In this document: positions 35,725-47,180 of the stretch, piece by piece
How positions within the stretch are numbered: position 1 is the first letter of the stretch
How the letters are laid out: each line of letters starts with the position of its first letter
Origin: Lucifuga dentata
Lineage: Eukaryota > Chordata > Actinopteri > Ophidiiformes > Bythitidae
Assembly (NCBI GenBank): GCA_014773175.1
Contig: VXCM01005946.1
Location: 28,135 to 92,134, forward strand
DNA length: 64,000 bases
Reading direction: 5' to 3'
Notes under the pieces: generated by a model
Told to the model about the DNA's origin: nothing
Seen by the model: only the letters and a program-made list of their open reading frames with translations
The model's database searches: none
Translations under genes and position numbers: made by a program

Positions 35725-37107
35725 TATATGTCAGCCCTGTGATAGACTGGCAACCTGTCCAGGTGTACCCACCTCTCACCAGTCACCGCTGGGGTAGGCT
35801 CCAGACCTCCATGTCTCTTAATAGGAGAACTGGGTATAGAAAATGAATGGATGGATGGATATTCATCAACAAATTTGAAAATCCCAGAAAAAAACTCTAG
35901 ATTTCTGTTCATATTTCACTCCTAGAAATGCAGATTTTGGTGTTGTACTGCACCTCGTAGCTTTTTTACCGAGTGATAACAATTCATATCTGTTGTTGTT
36001 TGCTCTTGTTTACTGACTGAGTCATGCATTCAGTCGCTAGTTATTTGTCAGCTAAAACTGACATAAAAAGCATTTTACGGGAGAGAGTTCAGGGAACGGG
36101 AATGCAAATAAGAGACAGATCTGACACAGAAACACACTCCCACACAGCACCTCAAACCTCTGGATGTCTGTTTCAAAAGCTTTAGAATTCTTTGCACATA
36201 AAGCAAGTCTTGTAAAAGAAAAATGACTTTGGCGTGTCTTTGGGCTGGAGAAGTGGAGCTGTTCTTACCGCAGGCAGCACAGTGGTCGTGCAGGGATTTA
36301 GAAGGTAGTTAAGGTGGCTTTACAGGCCGGGATCGGGACTCTGTACCCTATCATGTCAGGTCGCTGCGTACTCCTCTGTAGTTTTAAAATAAGGGTGTCA
36401 TCTCTCACCTCAGCTCTGTCACCCTTTTCTTAAAAATACACCCAACTTCACTTTTTTTTGTTACTTAGCGAACTCTGTCTCGCTCCATTGAGAACAAGTA
36501 ATTTAGCTTGGAGAGGAGGAACGTTCCCCTCAGGAGGCAGGTGCTAACTAAAGTGCATTAGATATGTCATTAAATGAAAAGCGAGTGGGTTGCTGGAAGC
36601 TGTTTTATAATAGAATGCCTTACTTTGTTTTGTTTTGTTTTGGTTGGTTTTTAAAGGACATTACGGGGTTGTTTATATGAGAACATACGCAGCTCTTATA
36701 ATCGTGACAGAGTTTCATTTGCATGTAATTACCTGAAGTGTTTGCTTGGTCTGTGTTAAGTTCAGCGTGTTTTGCTACGAGTGGGTGAAGTAAAACAAAG
36801 TGAAATGTGAAATATTACAGGCAGGAGGTCTGAGCGTGTTGCACATTGAACTATCATCAGGGTACACATCATTTTTTCAGTGCAGCACTAAAATAAGTGC
36901 CAGGATATCAGGAGATGTGTGGCAGACCCTGTCATCAGCTGTGACAAGCTGAATCTGATTGGCTGCAGAAGCGTCCACATTTTCAGCGAAGTGTCTTCAT
37001 GTACAGCAGACATCTAACATTGTCAAACTTCTCAAACTGTAAAGGAATTTTGTTGCTCACTGCATCTTTCTATTTCATTTTTTGCTAATTGGTTTATAGA
37101 GCGCAGG

Positions 37108-37141
37108 GCACATGCACACACACACACACACACACACACAC
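37108..37141. repeat. (CA)n microsatellite
   Basis: About 16 CA units. Confidence 0.9.
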
Positions 37142-37449
37142 TTGTTTGTCTGTGAGCACTCAGGCCCTTCTCAAAAGGCTCAGAAATACGGGGATAAATA
37201 TGGGCAACCACACCAATATAATATTTATAATTAAATAAAATCATTTTAGCCTCCAGAAGTTAGCGCTTGATGAAGCTAACGCTAGCAGCTCTGACAAAGT
37301 CCGGGCTTCTTCCTGACAGGATTCACAATCACAACAACCGATTGTTGTTGACCCGCTAGAAGCCAGCAACATGTTAGCAAGACTAGTCCTGTAAGGCAGG
37401 GGTACTCAAATACAAATTTTAAAGGTCCACAAAGTAAATTTTCAATTGA

Positions 37450-37765
37450 AAAATTTCCCAAATTTTCCCAAATACTGCAGCTGCACCTTCCAGAGGTCCC
37501 TCAATCACAGGAAATTTAAGAACCCCTTCCCCAATTAGTGCGTCTATGACAGCCGCTTTCAANGTCCCTCAATCACAGGAAATTTAAGAACCCCTTCCCC
37601 AATTAGTGCGTCTATGACAGCCGCTTTCAGTTCTCTTTTAGAAAGAGAACTTGAGACGGAGATACCATAACATGCCGCAATCTCACACAAATCGACCTTC
37701 CGGCAATTATGTAATTGATCTAATGTAGGATTTGTCGTGAACGTATTTATGTCAAAGGTAGCCAT
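37450..37765 (-). pseudogene. gag-like N-terminal fragment of the LTR element
   Basis: On the minus strand a frame starts MATFDINTF, continues through a CRKVDLCEIAACYGIS segment and runs towards 37450, about 100 residues in all. The Cys-Arg-Lys-x-Asp-Leu pattern with a following Lys/Arg-Glu-Leu helix resembles the start of gag in fish Ty3/gypsy elements. No protease, polymerase or envelope remains. A 66-base artefactual duplication around N37563 disrupts the frame as assembled. The 600-base leader between LTR and start is non-coding. Confidence 0.6.
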
Positions 37766-38344
37766 AGTTACAAAACCTACTACAAGTAAATGCAAACAAA
37801 CAAACAAATTATGTTACCACTATTATTAATACTACACTGGTCAATTTCCCAATTAACACACACAACTTACCAACTGTGTCTAATTATTCTCACCTCCAGT
37901 GATTAACACAGCAAACCAAAGAAAAAAACAACTGCTCAACTCACAGAATCAGTCCACACACAAAAAAAAAACTTCCCCGATTCCTGCCTAGCCCAAACTT
38001 TGCCTACCTGTCTTCTCGGAGCGTGCTGGGCTCGGGGCGACTTGAAAGGCTAAACATCAGCGGCTGGAGCCCTGAAATGCCTACCCCCGCCAGAGATTTT
38101 TATCTCCGCCCAGGATTACTCCAAAAATAAAAAAGGCAAAATAACAAAAGAGTGCCGATGGAAAGGCTAAACACAGCCCAGCTGAGCACTCACCTATCTC
38201 AACCGGGGAAGGTGTGCTACGCTACACAACAGCTGATTCCGGAAGCAATCCTGTGCTCATCACTGGAAACAAACGGAATACAAAACATAACCGAACAATA
38301 CTCACACCCTGAATCCGTCTCTGCAAACCTTCTCCTCCGCTAAG

Positions 38345-38362
38345 ATCCCGGACGAGCCCCCA
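38345..38362 (-). other. Primer binding site, proline-tRNA type
   Basis: On the minus strand the sequence is TGGGGGCTCGTCCGGGAT, the known complement of the tRNA-Pro 3' end used by several vertebrate retroelements. Its place immediately after the LTR fixes the orientation of the remnant. Confidence 0.8.
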
Positions 38363-38365
38363 CTT

Positions 38366-38832
38366 TGTTACGTTACCATAGATGTTCTAGGGGATGTAGG
38401 AAAGTAACAAAAGAAGAAAAATATCCCGAGAGAGAAAAGAGGCTTGTGAGGCGGAAATCACAAAAGAAAAGAGTGTTTATTTACAAGAAATAAAAGCAAC
38501 AAATACAACTAAAGGCGCTGGCTTAAGAAAAAACTAAATCAAACTCGCCAGGTTTGTTACAAGACCCAAACAATGTATCAAACACAATAATCAACCAAGT
38601 AAAACACGAACAAAACACTATCCTTTCTGCAGCAAGGAGTAAGACACACACAGCGTGTAAGCTGCCACCCAATGGCCCACTGGCACTGTCAGATCTCCAC
38701 TCTCCACCTTTATGCACTGCTGATTGAAAGTGGAGTCAGCTGCGCGCAATCTCTGCTCCACAAGGTAGCACCTAGAGGATAGGAGAGAGAAGACACCACA
38801 AACAGAGAATCCACAGCACTCAGGCCGTAACA
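38366..38832 (-). mobile_element. LTR of a gypsy/retrovirus-like element (467 bp)
   Basis: It begins TGTTACG and ends CGTAACA on the + strand. Read on the minus strand it is followed after three bases by a primer binding site. A single LTR is present; the partner LTR and nearly all of the interior are missing. Confidence 0.72.
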
Positions 38833-40845
38833 AAGACAAAGATCCGTTTATTAAGGTCGGTCAAGCCAGGGTCAGATTGGGATCCTAATTTTTTTAGGTG
38901 TCGAGTGGGGATGGGTGGGGGTGGGTGCTTACAAAACTAGCTATCAGCTCTCAGTCTGCGCTGTCAACTCTCAGTGAGCCCAACGCCGTGTCAACCCATT
39001 GTTGTCATGGAGACGTGGGATGCTGAATGTGATTGGACCAAACCAAAGCAGAGTCGACATTCTCACACAGACAGTGGAGCAGTCAGACGTTCGGGGAGAA
39101 TTTTGACTCATTGTGTCGCAGCGATGACTCGTAGATAAGACAAATAATACGTATGAAAAGTATAATTCGCTCAGAGTTCGGAGACAGTTGTGGTTCGGTC
39201 CGGATCCGGACTGGAGTCCAGTCTCTGAGGATGACTGCTGTAAGTCAATCCACAAGCCAAGCTGCTCCTTCAACACTGGCATGGCGATAAACACGTTTTA
39301 CTCAGATACCCTGGTGTGAGGTGGCGTGATCTCGGCGTGTTTCCACTCGTAGTTCACATGCGTGCCTGCACAGCGCTTACTAATTATAATGCCTTTATTG
39401 TAGCTCCCATGATATGCACTGGTACTGAGTTGATGCTGTGGCTAAATATAGACAGATATTAAAATGAGTTTTTTTTCCTGCTGAAATGTAATTTTTAAAC
39501 AGATTTGATAATTGCAGCAAAATGGGGTTAATGATCAGAGAAAATATAACAGAACTCATTCATGCATTAAGCCATGTGCTTCTGGGTCTTTTGGAAAGTC
39601 TAGTTGAGTCTTTTATCCCAGTTTGAGCCTGGTATGCAGAGTTTTAAAAGGATAAGCATAATCCCACTCAGAATGTATCCAAACAAGTGGATTATTAACA
39701 GAAGTTTAGTTTTTAAAGACGACAAAATGAGTATCAGCAAATATTTACTCTGCATTTGAATCAACAATGGAAAAAAAGAAACAGAATACTCATCTCTCTC
39801 AGATTCTGCTGTCATCATTGTTACATGCAGCCATGTTTTTCCAGTAAAAGTGCATCAGATGACGTCTTCTTCTTCGACTCCCCAAATCTTTTTTGCATTT
39901 TCATTATTTACTGGCCTGTCTGTGACACTCTCATCGTATTCTTTGACTCAAGGAGAAAGCAAATAAACAGGCAGACGTTGTGATTTGCATGCAAAGGGAA
40001 AGGCAGAGCTACTGCCTAAATATGGGAGCCATCCAGTTCAGTTTGGCTGTGATTAGGAGAAATGTGAATAATCTTTCACCCCGTGCATCCTATATGATGG
40101 ATGGCACGCAGAGGAGTCAGTGCGGTGTGGCCGAAACATGCACTTGTGCTTTTCAGAGGTGGCACAAATAGCAGCGTGCGTCCGTGCATATTAATGCATG
40201 CAGGGAGGAGAGGCTGCAAAGCTTCCTGGTGCATCTGTGTTCTTGCCTCGGCAGTTTGACATGCGGGTTTGAAGAGCCAACGCAGGAATTATTGATACAG
40301 GAGCTCCATCTGGTCATGTAGGATGGGAACTCGACACAGCATGCACAGTGTGTGTGTGCGTGCGTGTGCGTGTGTCAGACAGAAACGCTTATCCTTGCAT
40401 TATTGCTTTAGACCAAAGTTCAAGAAGATAAATTCAGTGATGTCTGTGTTAATAACATGACACACGAGGGACTTTCAGCAGGGACGGCTACATGAGCGGA
40501 TAATATATCGAGAACAAGTGGTCTTTTGTTCATGTGTGAACTTGACTAGTCCACATAATCTATAGATCTAGAGTGTGAAATCTGTGTTTTCCACATAGCA
40601 AATCTACAGGCGACCGGGACCAATTTCATACATGACAAAGGAGCACAGACATTTTCCTTAGCTTCACGGCCGTAAATGATTCAATCTAATATCGTGATCT
40701 ATCAGGATGAGGAATTGTTACTGGTAGGTTTTTTTAAAATGTTTGTGTGTTGTGGAAAGTGGCTGCCACAGTGTAAACGTCACTTTCTGTGATTTCCATA
40801 ACCTTTACAGTACAAGAAGAAGTACAGTACATGGGGGTGAAAAAA

Positions 40846-41165
40846 AGGCCGGGGTCAGAGCTTTTTCTGTAGTGGCTCCTCGGCTCCGGAACAGCCTGCC
40901 GGAGGCCGTTAGATAGGCTGAGTCTGTTGATGCTTTTAACATGCATCTTTAATTCTCTGGCTTTTAATTGTGTTTAATCTTTTTTTCTATTTTTATCTGA
41001 TTCCCCTGGATTTTAAATTGTGTTCAAACTTTTAAGTTTGCCTTACTCATCTATGCAATTTGTCTCTATGCTTATATGTGCGTAAATATGTCTTTGTGAA
41101 GCACTCTGGTGCAAAAAAAAAAACCCTGTTTGCTTTTAAAATGCTATATAAATGAAATAAAGCTG
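40846..41165 (+). pseudogene. L2/CR1-type LINE 3' end
   Basis: From 40851 the sequence reads GVRAFSVVAPRLRNSLPEAV-R-stop-AESVDAFN, matching the last conserved block of fish L2-like ORF2 proteins. It is followed by a 3' UTR with AAGCACTCTGGTGC and AAAATGCTATATAAATGAAA, typical of these tails. An in-frame TAG at 40913-40915 marks decay. Only about 320 bases remain. Confidence 0.75.
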
Positions 41166-41737
41166 AAACCTGAAACATGAAGCTCAGTGGAAGAAGAACC
41201 ACATAGTTCCTATTCTGGATAAGTTTGGGTAAAATTCTTCCTAATTTAGTTCCAAACTTTTGGTCTGAATGTGCCACCCTGCAGCTGGCATACAAGAAGG
41301 CTACGTCATCACCCCTCATCCTGTTCTGCTGCCCGGATTCTACTCAGCGCTTGTTGATCTTCGTCTCTGTGTGGCAACTTGGACTCATCAACCTTTGATT
41401 TGCCTCCCATTAGAATGGCTCCTACAGACTGTAAGATCACAGACATCTTATGAGTTCATTGCAGGCCACATTGTGCGACATAGGTCTAATAAATTTGGGT
41501 ACGACATTGAGTTTTATGCGTGTTAGACTGTATGTTGATAGGCTACGATGCAAGTCAAAAGAAAATGGCATCGGCGCACTTCATCCATCTGCACCGCTAT
41601 TGTGGAAAATAATGAAGTTAAACAAGAAGCAATCTTTTCTTCTGTGTTTAAAAAAAAAAAAACAAACTCCGAAGAAGAGGAGGAGGAGAGTGCGGACCCG
41701 GCTTGTTAATCACCCAGAAGCTGTGATTCCTGCACTG

Positions 41738-42284
41738 TGTCACAGTTCTGCATGTCTGGTCAGCCACTCACCTGCCATTTCTGCATGTCTGGTCAGCCAC
41801 TCACCTGCCATTTCTGCATGCCTGGTCCTCAGCTACTCACCTGCCATTTCTGCCTGCCTGGTCTTCTGTTCCTCACCTCCATTCATCAGCCTGATTCATT
41901 TCAGGTTCGGACGCTGTCGCCAATTGTTACCAATTAAGCATGGATTTAAACCCCAGTCTCACACTCACCCTTTGCCAGATTGTTCTTTGCCATCCCCGAT
42001 GCGAGACATTCCAGCGTTCATTTGTGGACTGACCTTCTGTTACCGACTCGGCCTGTTTTGGACTATTCTGCTCGTCACCCCCCTGGTTATCACTTCTGCC
42101 TTCTGTCCCCGACTCCGTTTCCAGTCTCTGCGTTTGGACTCTTTGTTTGACTGTGTTAGTGTAGGCACTTTGTCCTGCCAGTTTTTCTGCCTGCCTCTGT
42201 GTTGGACTGAGAGCTCTAATAAAGAACTTTACTTGTCAGAGTTGTACTGTGTGCTGCATTTGGGTCCAAACCCCACCCGTCACA
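41738..42284 (+). mobile_element. Solo LTR with 5-bp target duplication
   Basis: It begins TGTCACAG and ends CCCGTCACA, flanked by CACTG on both sides (41733-41737 and 42285-42289). Near the 3' end are a polyadenylation-type CTAATAAAGAACTTTACTTG and CTGCATTTGGGTCC, familiar from fish gypsy-type LTRs. No internal region or second LTR is present, so it arose by recombination between LTRs. A long frame crossing it (41450-42328) is not a gene. Confidence 0.83.
41741..41885 (+). repeat. Minisatellite inside the solo LTR
   Basis: About four tandem units of 33-36 bases contain CATTTCTGCATGTCTGGTC and CAGCCACTCACCTGC. The later units drift (CTGCCTGGTCTTCTG). The array lies near the LTR's 5' end. Confidence 0.8.
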
Positions 42285-42469
42285 CACTGTTTCTCTCTGT
42301 GCTGCTACTAGCAGACACAGTCATATAAACACGCTTTTGCTGCACAAATCAACGAGACTTTATTCTTTGTTACAGTCCCACAAATTCAGTTTCACACGTT
42401 TTGCGTCCACCTCTTCAGTTTGGGTGCTTGTTGTTGTTGTTTTTCCCCAAAACTTTATTCATAATGGCG

Positions 42470-42770
42470 CTAACAGTGTCACTTTGACCAGCGCGTCATG
42501 TCATGCTGCATTCTTATTGGTTGGGAGCGTCAGAATTTTGGCCCAGGCTATCTTAGGTTGCAAGACTGTCAAATCGTCCGTCTCTGAACCAGCCTTACAG
42601 TGCGACGTAGGACCGCCGTTTTGGAGCCACGACCAAAGATATCGCCACGATTCTTTCATGTTGGTCATCTTTCGTATGGGACAGCCCAAAATCGCACAGG
42701 CTATACCCAGATGGGACAACAGAATCACCAAAATCCTGAAAACACATAGCCTCAGGAGTCTTTTTTTTAA
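42470..42770. repeat. Possible dispersed repeat, unclassified
   Basis: The stretch around TTGCAAGACTGTCAAATCG, TGCGACGTAGGACCGCCG and GAGCCACGACCAAAGATATC has the feel of a decayed fish interspersed repeat. There is no second copy in this window and no clear termini, so this is a weak call. Confidence 0.3.
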
Positions 42771-42904
42771 GAGTTTCTTGGTCTTGACTCTGTCTTGTAA
42801 AGAAAAATAAGTCATTTTTCTCCTTGTTTTATTTCTTGGCCTTATGGTTTTGTTTGGGGAGCATAGGAATATTTTCTTGTCATTGCTGCTTTGACACTTT
42901 ACAT

Positions 42905-43215
42905 CAGTCATCCTCAAAGTCCGGAGTCTGGTCTGGATCCAGACCGAACCACAAGAGTCTCCAGACTCTGAGCAAATTATACTTTTCGTATTATTTGTAT
43001 TATCTGTGAGACATTGCTGCAACGCAACGAGTCAAAATTCTCTGCTTTCCCCGCTGTGGAGAAAGCGAAACCGAATGTCTGGCTGCTCCACTATTCCCAA
43101 TCTGACCCTGGCTTGACTGACCTTAGTAAACAGACCTTTGTCTTATTGAAAATATTCTTTGTGGACCTTTTTATTTTTTATATATTTTTTATTTTTATTT
43201 TATTTGAGTAACCCG
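42905..43215 (+). mobile_element. hAT-type element, family G, copy 2
   Basis: It begins CAGTCATCCTCAAAGTCCGG and runs to TATTTGAGTAACCCG. It is collinear with the outer parts of the element at 37397-39237 read in reverse, but lacks the LTR insertion, so it shows the empty state. The right terminus is approximate. Confidence 0.7.
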
Positions 43216-43902
43216 CTTTACACTCTTGCCTGTTGGCTGCTTTCACACTTATAATTTATGTTGTAGTTACACTTCATCAGCACACGAGTTTAATACACAA
43301 AATGTGAAATACTTTTTTCTTTCATCTCTCTCTCCTGTTCTCTCTCTCTGTGTTTACAGTTGTGCATACCTGCATACATATGAGAGCATTTAAGAAAATC
43401 AAGAAGCGATCAAATTCAGAAAGACAAGAAGACAGAGGAGTGACGGCAAGAGGAAGGTGAAGAAGGAAATGAACCTTTTCAATCTTTTTCCATCTGGTTG
43501 ATTGAGAGACCTGATCTTTTCTCCGTCTGTGTTGCCACCTTATTTAGCAGCTCTCTCTCTCTCTCTCTCACCCTGCCGTCACCTCGCAAACACTTACTGC
43601 CGTGGAATCATTCAGAACACGTCTGGCTTCGTCCCTATGCTAATCGCGGTTGGAGCTAAAAGCCGCCTATGAGCCAAATGGGGAAATTTTCCTCCACAGA
43701 AACGGTTGGAGTGTCGGTGTAGAAAGCAGGAAGCCGCGGCAGCCACGCTCGCCGCCGGGAATTCTGCTGAGTTAAATATGTAATACAAAGCTTCGCCGGG
43801 CCACCGAGTACTTGACCTTGCCTCAGCTGCCTTAGCGACAGACATGCTTACAGTACATGCGTCACCTCCACCCCAATGAGCCGTTTATGTCCTCCACTGC
43901 TC

Positions 43903-43904
<2 letters not shown>

Positions 43905-43953
<49 letters not shown>
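43905..43953. repeat. (GA)24 microsatellite
   Basis: A pure 49-base GA run. Confidence 0.95.
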
Positions 43954-43956
<3 letters not shown>

Positions 43957-44293
43957 AACGAGACAGCATCACCCAGACGTTAACAACGACGATGAGGAGA
44001 GAGAGGTGGAACAGCAGAGCACCAAGCTTACAGCATAATTGGTTATGCAGCATGTGTGTGTCTTCATACTGTACGCGGCGTGCACTGTGTGTGTGTAAAG
44101 ACACGCGGGATTAGAACGGGTTGGGAGATTTGGAGAGATGAGAGAAGCGACAGTGGAGAGAGAGAGAGGAGATAGAGGGCAGAGAGCAGGAGAGGAGGGG
44201 GCCCTGTTTGCTTCTGATGCTAAAAATAAACCCTGCAGTGCTGCTTTTGAATGTGCAGCAGAGCAGACGTTCATCCGGAGCATGATGCTGTGC

Positions 44294-44299
<6 letters not shown>

Positions 44300-44356
<57 letters not shown>

Positions 44357-44458
44357 ATCTGCACATGCACACACATAATGCACATACCCATAAGATATGG
44401 CTTCCTATGCATTAGGGTGAGCCATCGCTTCAGTAGAGCTCATTCAGTTGTTTGAAAG

Positions 44459-44507
<49 letters not shown>
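44300..44507. repeat. Two long (CA)n arrays
   Basis: About 27 units at 44300-44354 and about 23 at 44461-44507. Confidence 0.95.
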
Positions 44508-44509
<2 letters not shown>

Positions 44510-44995
44510 TGAATCCTGCTTAAAATGCTAAAATGCTTCCACCACACATACACACCCACACACTATTACTTTGTACAACTAGTGAATTGGTATTCGGGAA
44601 GTGTGGAGTGTGGAGTGAAAATGCCAGTTCCACACTTCAGCAGGGGGGTCCTTTTGTGTGTATGTGTGTGTGTGTGTGTGCGTGTGTGCGTGCATGCATG
44701 CGCNAGCAGGGGGGTCCTTTTGTGTGTATGTGTGTGTGTGTGTGTGCGTGTGTGCGTGCATGCATGCGCAGTCCCGTGGCCAGACAGTGGTGTGAAACAC
44801 AACCTGACAGGACCAAACCAGAGAAGAGATTAAGACACACAGGCTGAACACCTCTGCCAACTTGCACACATACACTTGTGTGCACACACACACACTCTCA
44901 CACACACTATTCTCAGTCTCCATAGCAACCCCCTGCAGAATTGATGAGCAAAGTCCTCCTGACTCTGTGTGAGGTGAGAGGGGGACTGTTGTGTC

Positions 44996-44996
<1 letters not shown>

Positions 44997-45029
<33 letters not shown>

Positions 45030-45141
45030 GTGTATTGGGACGGTATAGAGTGTGACTTTGAGAAAGAGGACAGAGAGAGAATGAGGGAACTACTGGTTCA
45101 CTATTCTCTCAGAGGGGATTAGCACCTGAGCCGGTCTGCAT

Positions 45142-45177
<36 letters not shown>
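44997..45177. repeat. (TG)n and (CA)n pair
   Basis: TG at 44997-45034 and CA at 45142-45177; in RNA the two could pair. Confidence 0.85.
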
Positions 45178-45178
<1 letters not shown>

Positions 45179-45383
45179 TAACACAGTCATAGACATTTGG
45201 TATTATTCTAATTACTCCCGTCATTCCCTAGACATGATTTGTCCTCTGTTTGTCCATGGCCTTGATCCTGGCATTCCACCTTTTCTTCTCCTCTCTTGCA
45301 TTCCTCTCCTGTCTTTTCTCTTTACTCCTCTTCCTCTTCTCTCCTTCTGCAGATTCAACCTCTCAGGTACCTGTGGAGCAGGA

Positions 45384-45469
45384 TGGGACACATTAGTCAG
45401 AAATATAACATGTATGCGGGTTGTATATATTGGGCTCAAACATGCAAAACCACCTGTATGGTCCTTTAA
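45384..45469 (-). mobile_element. Solo inverted-repeat end of family A
   Basis: This is one terminus only, ending GTATGGTCCTTTAA. It resembles the older subfamily represented by the outer copy at 50129 (ATGTATGCGGGTTGTATATA). The rest of the element is absent. Confidence 0.65.
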
Positions 45470-45612
45470 ATTTTCTGGAATTTTAAGAGGTACATCTCAG
45501 GGGTTTTAAATTCAAAATCAGCCACTTTACATGAATCTACCTGGGTAGATTTCAGGACATGTTTAGCATCAAAAGCTGTTCAGCCTGTCTGCAGCAGAAA
45601 TGGCTCGCTGTT

Positions 45613-46198
45613 TTAAAGGACTGTATCGGCTATTTTGCATGTCTGAGGCTAATATATTAAATTTACATACACGTAACATTACACTGATTTCCCAAAGGAT
45701 AAAACTGTATTTCAGCTTTCCTAATATTTTGCAAAATCTCTTAATCTTTCAAAATCAAATATTCAAGCGATACATCCACCTTAAAAATCCATGTTTCTCC
45801 TACTAATAGTTACACAGCCTTATGAAGTCACGGTCGTTTAAATTTTTCGATAAACGCAGGTCTTCTTTTGGGACTATATTCCCCAGCGGACATATACATT
45901 CACTCCACGTTTTTTATTGCGCTTAAATGCTGAAATTACATAACTTTGAAAAAACCTGAATACACGTCTTGTTGGTGATGATGGATTACCTATCCTAAGA
46001 ACGTTTCAAGTATCAACAAGTTGATTTTAATAGCGTACCAGAATTAACTGAAACCATTGGTGGTCTAGAAGGTAGGAAAAACATTTTTAATTCACTGTTG
46101 CAGTAGTATGCTTTGGAAAATGATTGAAATGACGTTATGTGTCTGAAAATTGAATATATTAGGCTGAAACATGCAAAATGGGTGGTATGGTCCTTTAA
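45613..46198 (+). mobile_element. Family A MITE, full-length copy
   Basis: TTAAAGGACTGTATCGGC to GGTGGTATGGTCCTTTAA, 586 bases, lying 143 bases after a solo end of the same family. It is collinear with the other + copies. Confidence 0.84.
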
Positions 46199-46995
46199 AA
46201 ATACAATGTTAAGAAATCAGGAAGGAATGATATTTTGAGGTCATAGGAGTGATGTAGTTTCATTATGGAAACATCACATTTTCTTAGTATGGAGTACAGT
46301 ATAACTCCATAAATAATTACTGTACTTTTTATGTACTTGGACTCATACTTTCTCATACTTTTCACCACTTCCGTGCAGATACGTGAAGCTTTTCTGCCAT
46401 TTTTCACCTAAACCGGAAAGCGTCAGAAACAATTAGTGGAAGCAGTTCGGCGGAGCTGGAATATAGTTTGCTTTTGGAGGGTTCAGGCTGCCGACAGAAG
46501 AGTCTTTTGTGATTGCTTTTACCTTTTGGCATGACAAGTCTGTCAACCTTCACATTTCACAATCTGCTGCCAGCTGAGAGAGTGAAGTGTTTATTCCTGT
46601 GACATTGGCAATACGAAGCCAAAGCTACATCTCTTCTCCTTCCCGTCTCTACTTCCTGTCCCTTTGTTCCTACATCGCTCCTTCTCCTCCTGTGCTTCTC
46701 CTCCCTTCCTCATCCTCTCCGTCGTGTCACCCACATTATTCACAGTTCTTAAATTCTGAGTTATGAGGCATATTATGCTGATGTATGTTTCACATGTCAG
46801 ACAATCTACTTTGTAAGTGAAGAAGCGTTGGCTGGTAATGGCCGAGATGGATCATCATTACAGATGGATGACAGCGGTTTGAGGCATCACTCAGCGCTAA
46901 GGGGCTAACCTGGGCTAACTTTTTCCACTGGGATGCTAAAGTTGTTTTGGGGAGCTGAGGGAGGATTTTAGGCGTGTGCATGTTGGGATTAACGG

Positions 46996-47180
46996 ACACG
47001 TGAGCTGATGCAGAGGAGGGTAGAGTAGCCAGAAATTGGACTCAAGTAAAAGTATTGTTACTTTATGATAATAGTGACTCAATAAGTAAGAGTAGTCACC
47101 AAAATAATTACTTGAGTAAGAGTAAGGAAGTATTTATAAAAAGATTACTGAGGTAGTGAGTAACTTTGATCAGGCTTATT
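46996..47180. repeat. Possible dispersed repeat (AAGTAAAAGTA type)
   Basis: The stretch containing GGACTCAAGTAAAAGTATTG and ATTACTTGAGTAAGAGTAAG has inverted CTCAAGTAAAAGTA/TTACTTGAGTAA motifs that are common in fish interspersed repeats. Ends were not found. Confidence 0.4.

Larger units (their letters stand above)
34507..35858 (+). mobile_element. tRNA-headed SINE split by two later DNA elements
   Basis: The head GGGCGGCACGCTGGCTCATG...GTTCGAGTC resembles a tRNA-derived promoter. The body TTTGCATGTTCTCCCCATGT and the tail AATGGATGGATGGAT are familiar from abundant fish repeats. Identical 13-base flanks ATATTCATCAACA lie at 34494-34506 and 35859-35871. SINE pieces are 34507-34558, 35071-35224 and 35725-35858. 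The joined element would be about 340 bases. Confidence 0.82.
37397..39237 (-). mobile_element. hAT-type element (family G) with nested LTR remnant
   Basis: The ends are CAGGGGTACTCAAATAC and GTCTCTGAGGATGACTG. The flanks CTGTAAGG (37389-37396) and CTGTAAGT (39238-39245) agree at seven of eight bases. The outer segments match, in reverse, the copy at 42905-43215 (shared AATTATACTTTTCGTATTAT-type and CTTTGTGGACC motifs). Everything between about 37450 and 38832 belongs to an inserted LTR element. Confidence 0.78.

Noticed and set aside
41450..42328. 292-residue frame, the longest without N
   Set aside because: It runs through unique DNA and the solo LTR with its minisatellite. The repeated ISACLVSHSPA is the minisatellite unit translated. 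No splice or protein-family support.
44461..44507. CRISPR-like regular repeats
   Set aside because: Pure dinucleotide runs with no spacers in a vertebrate genome.
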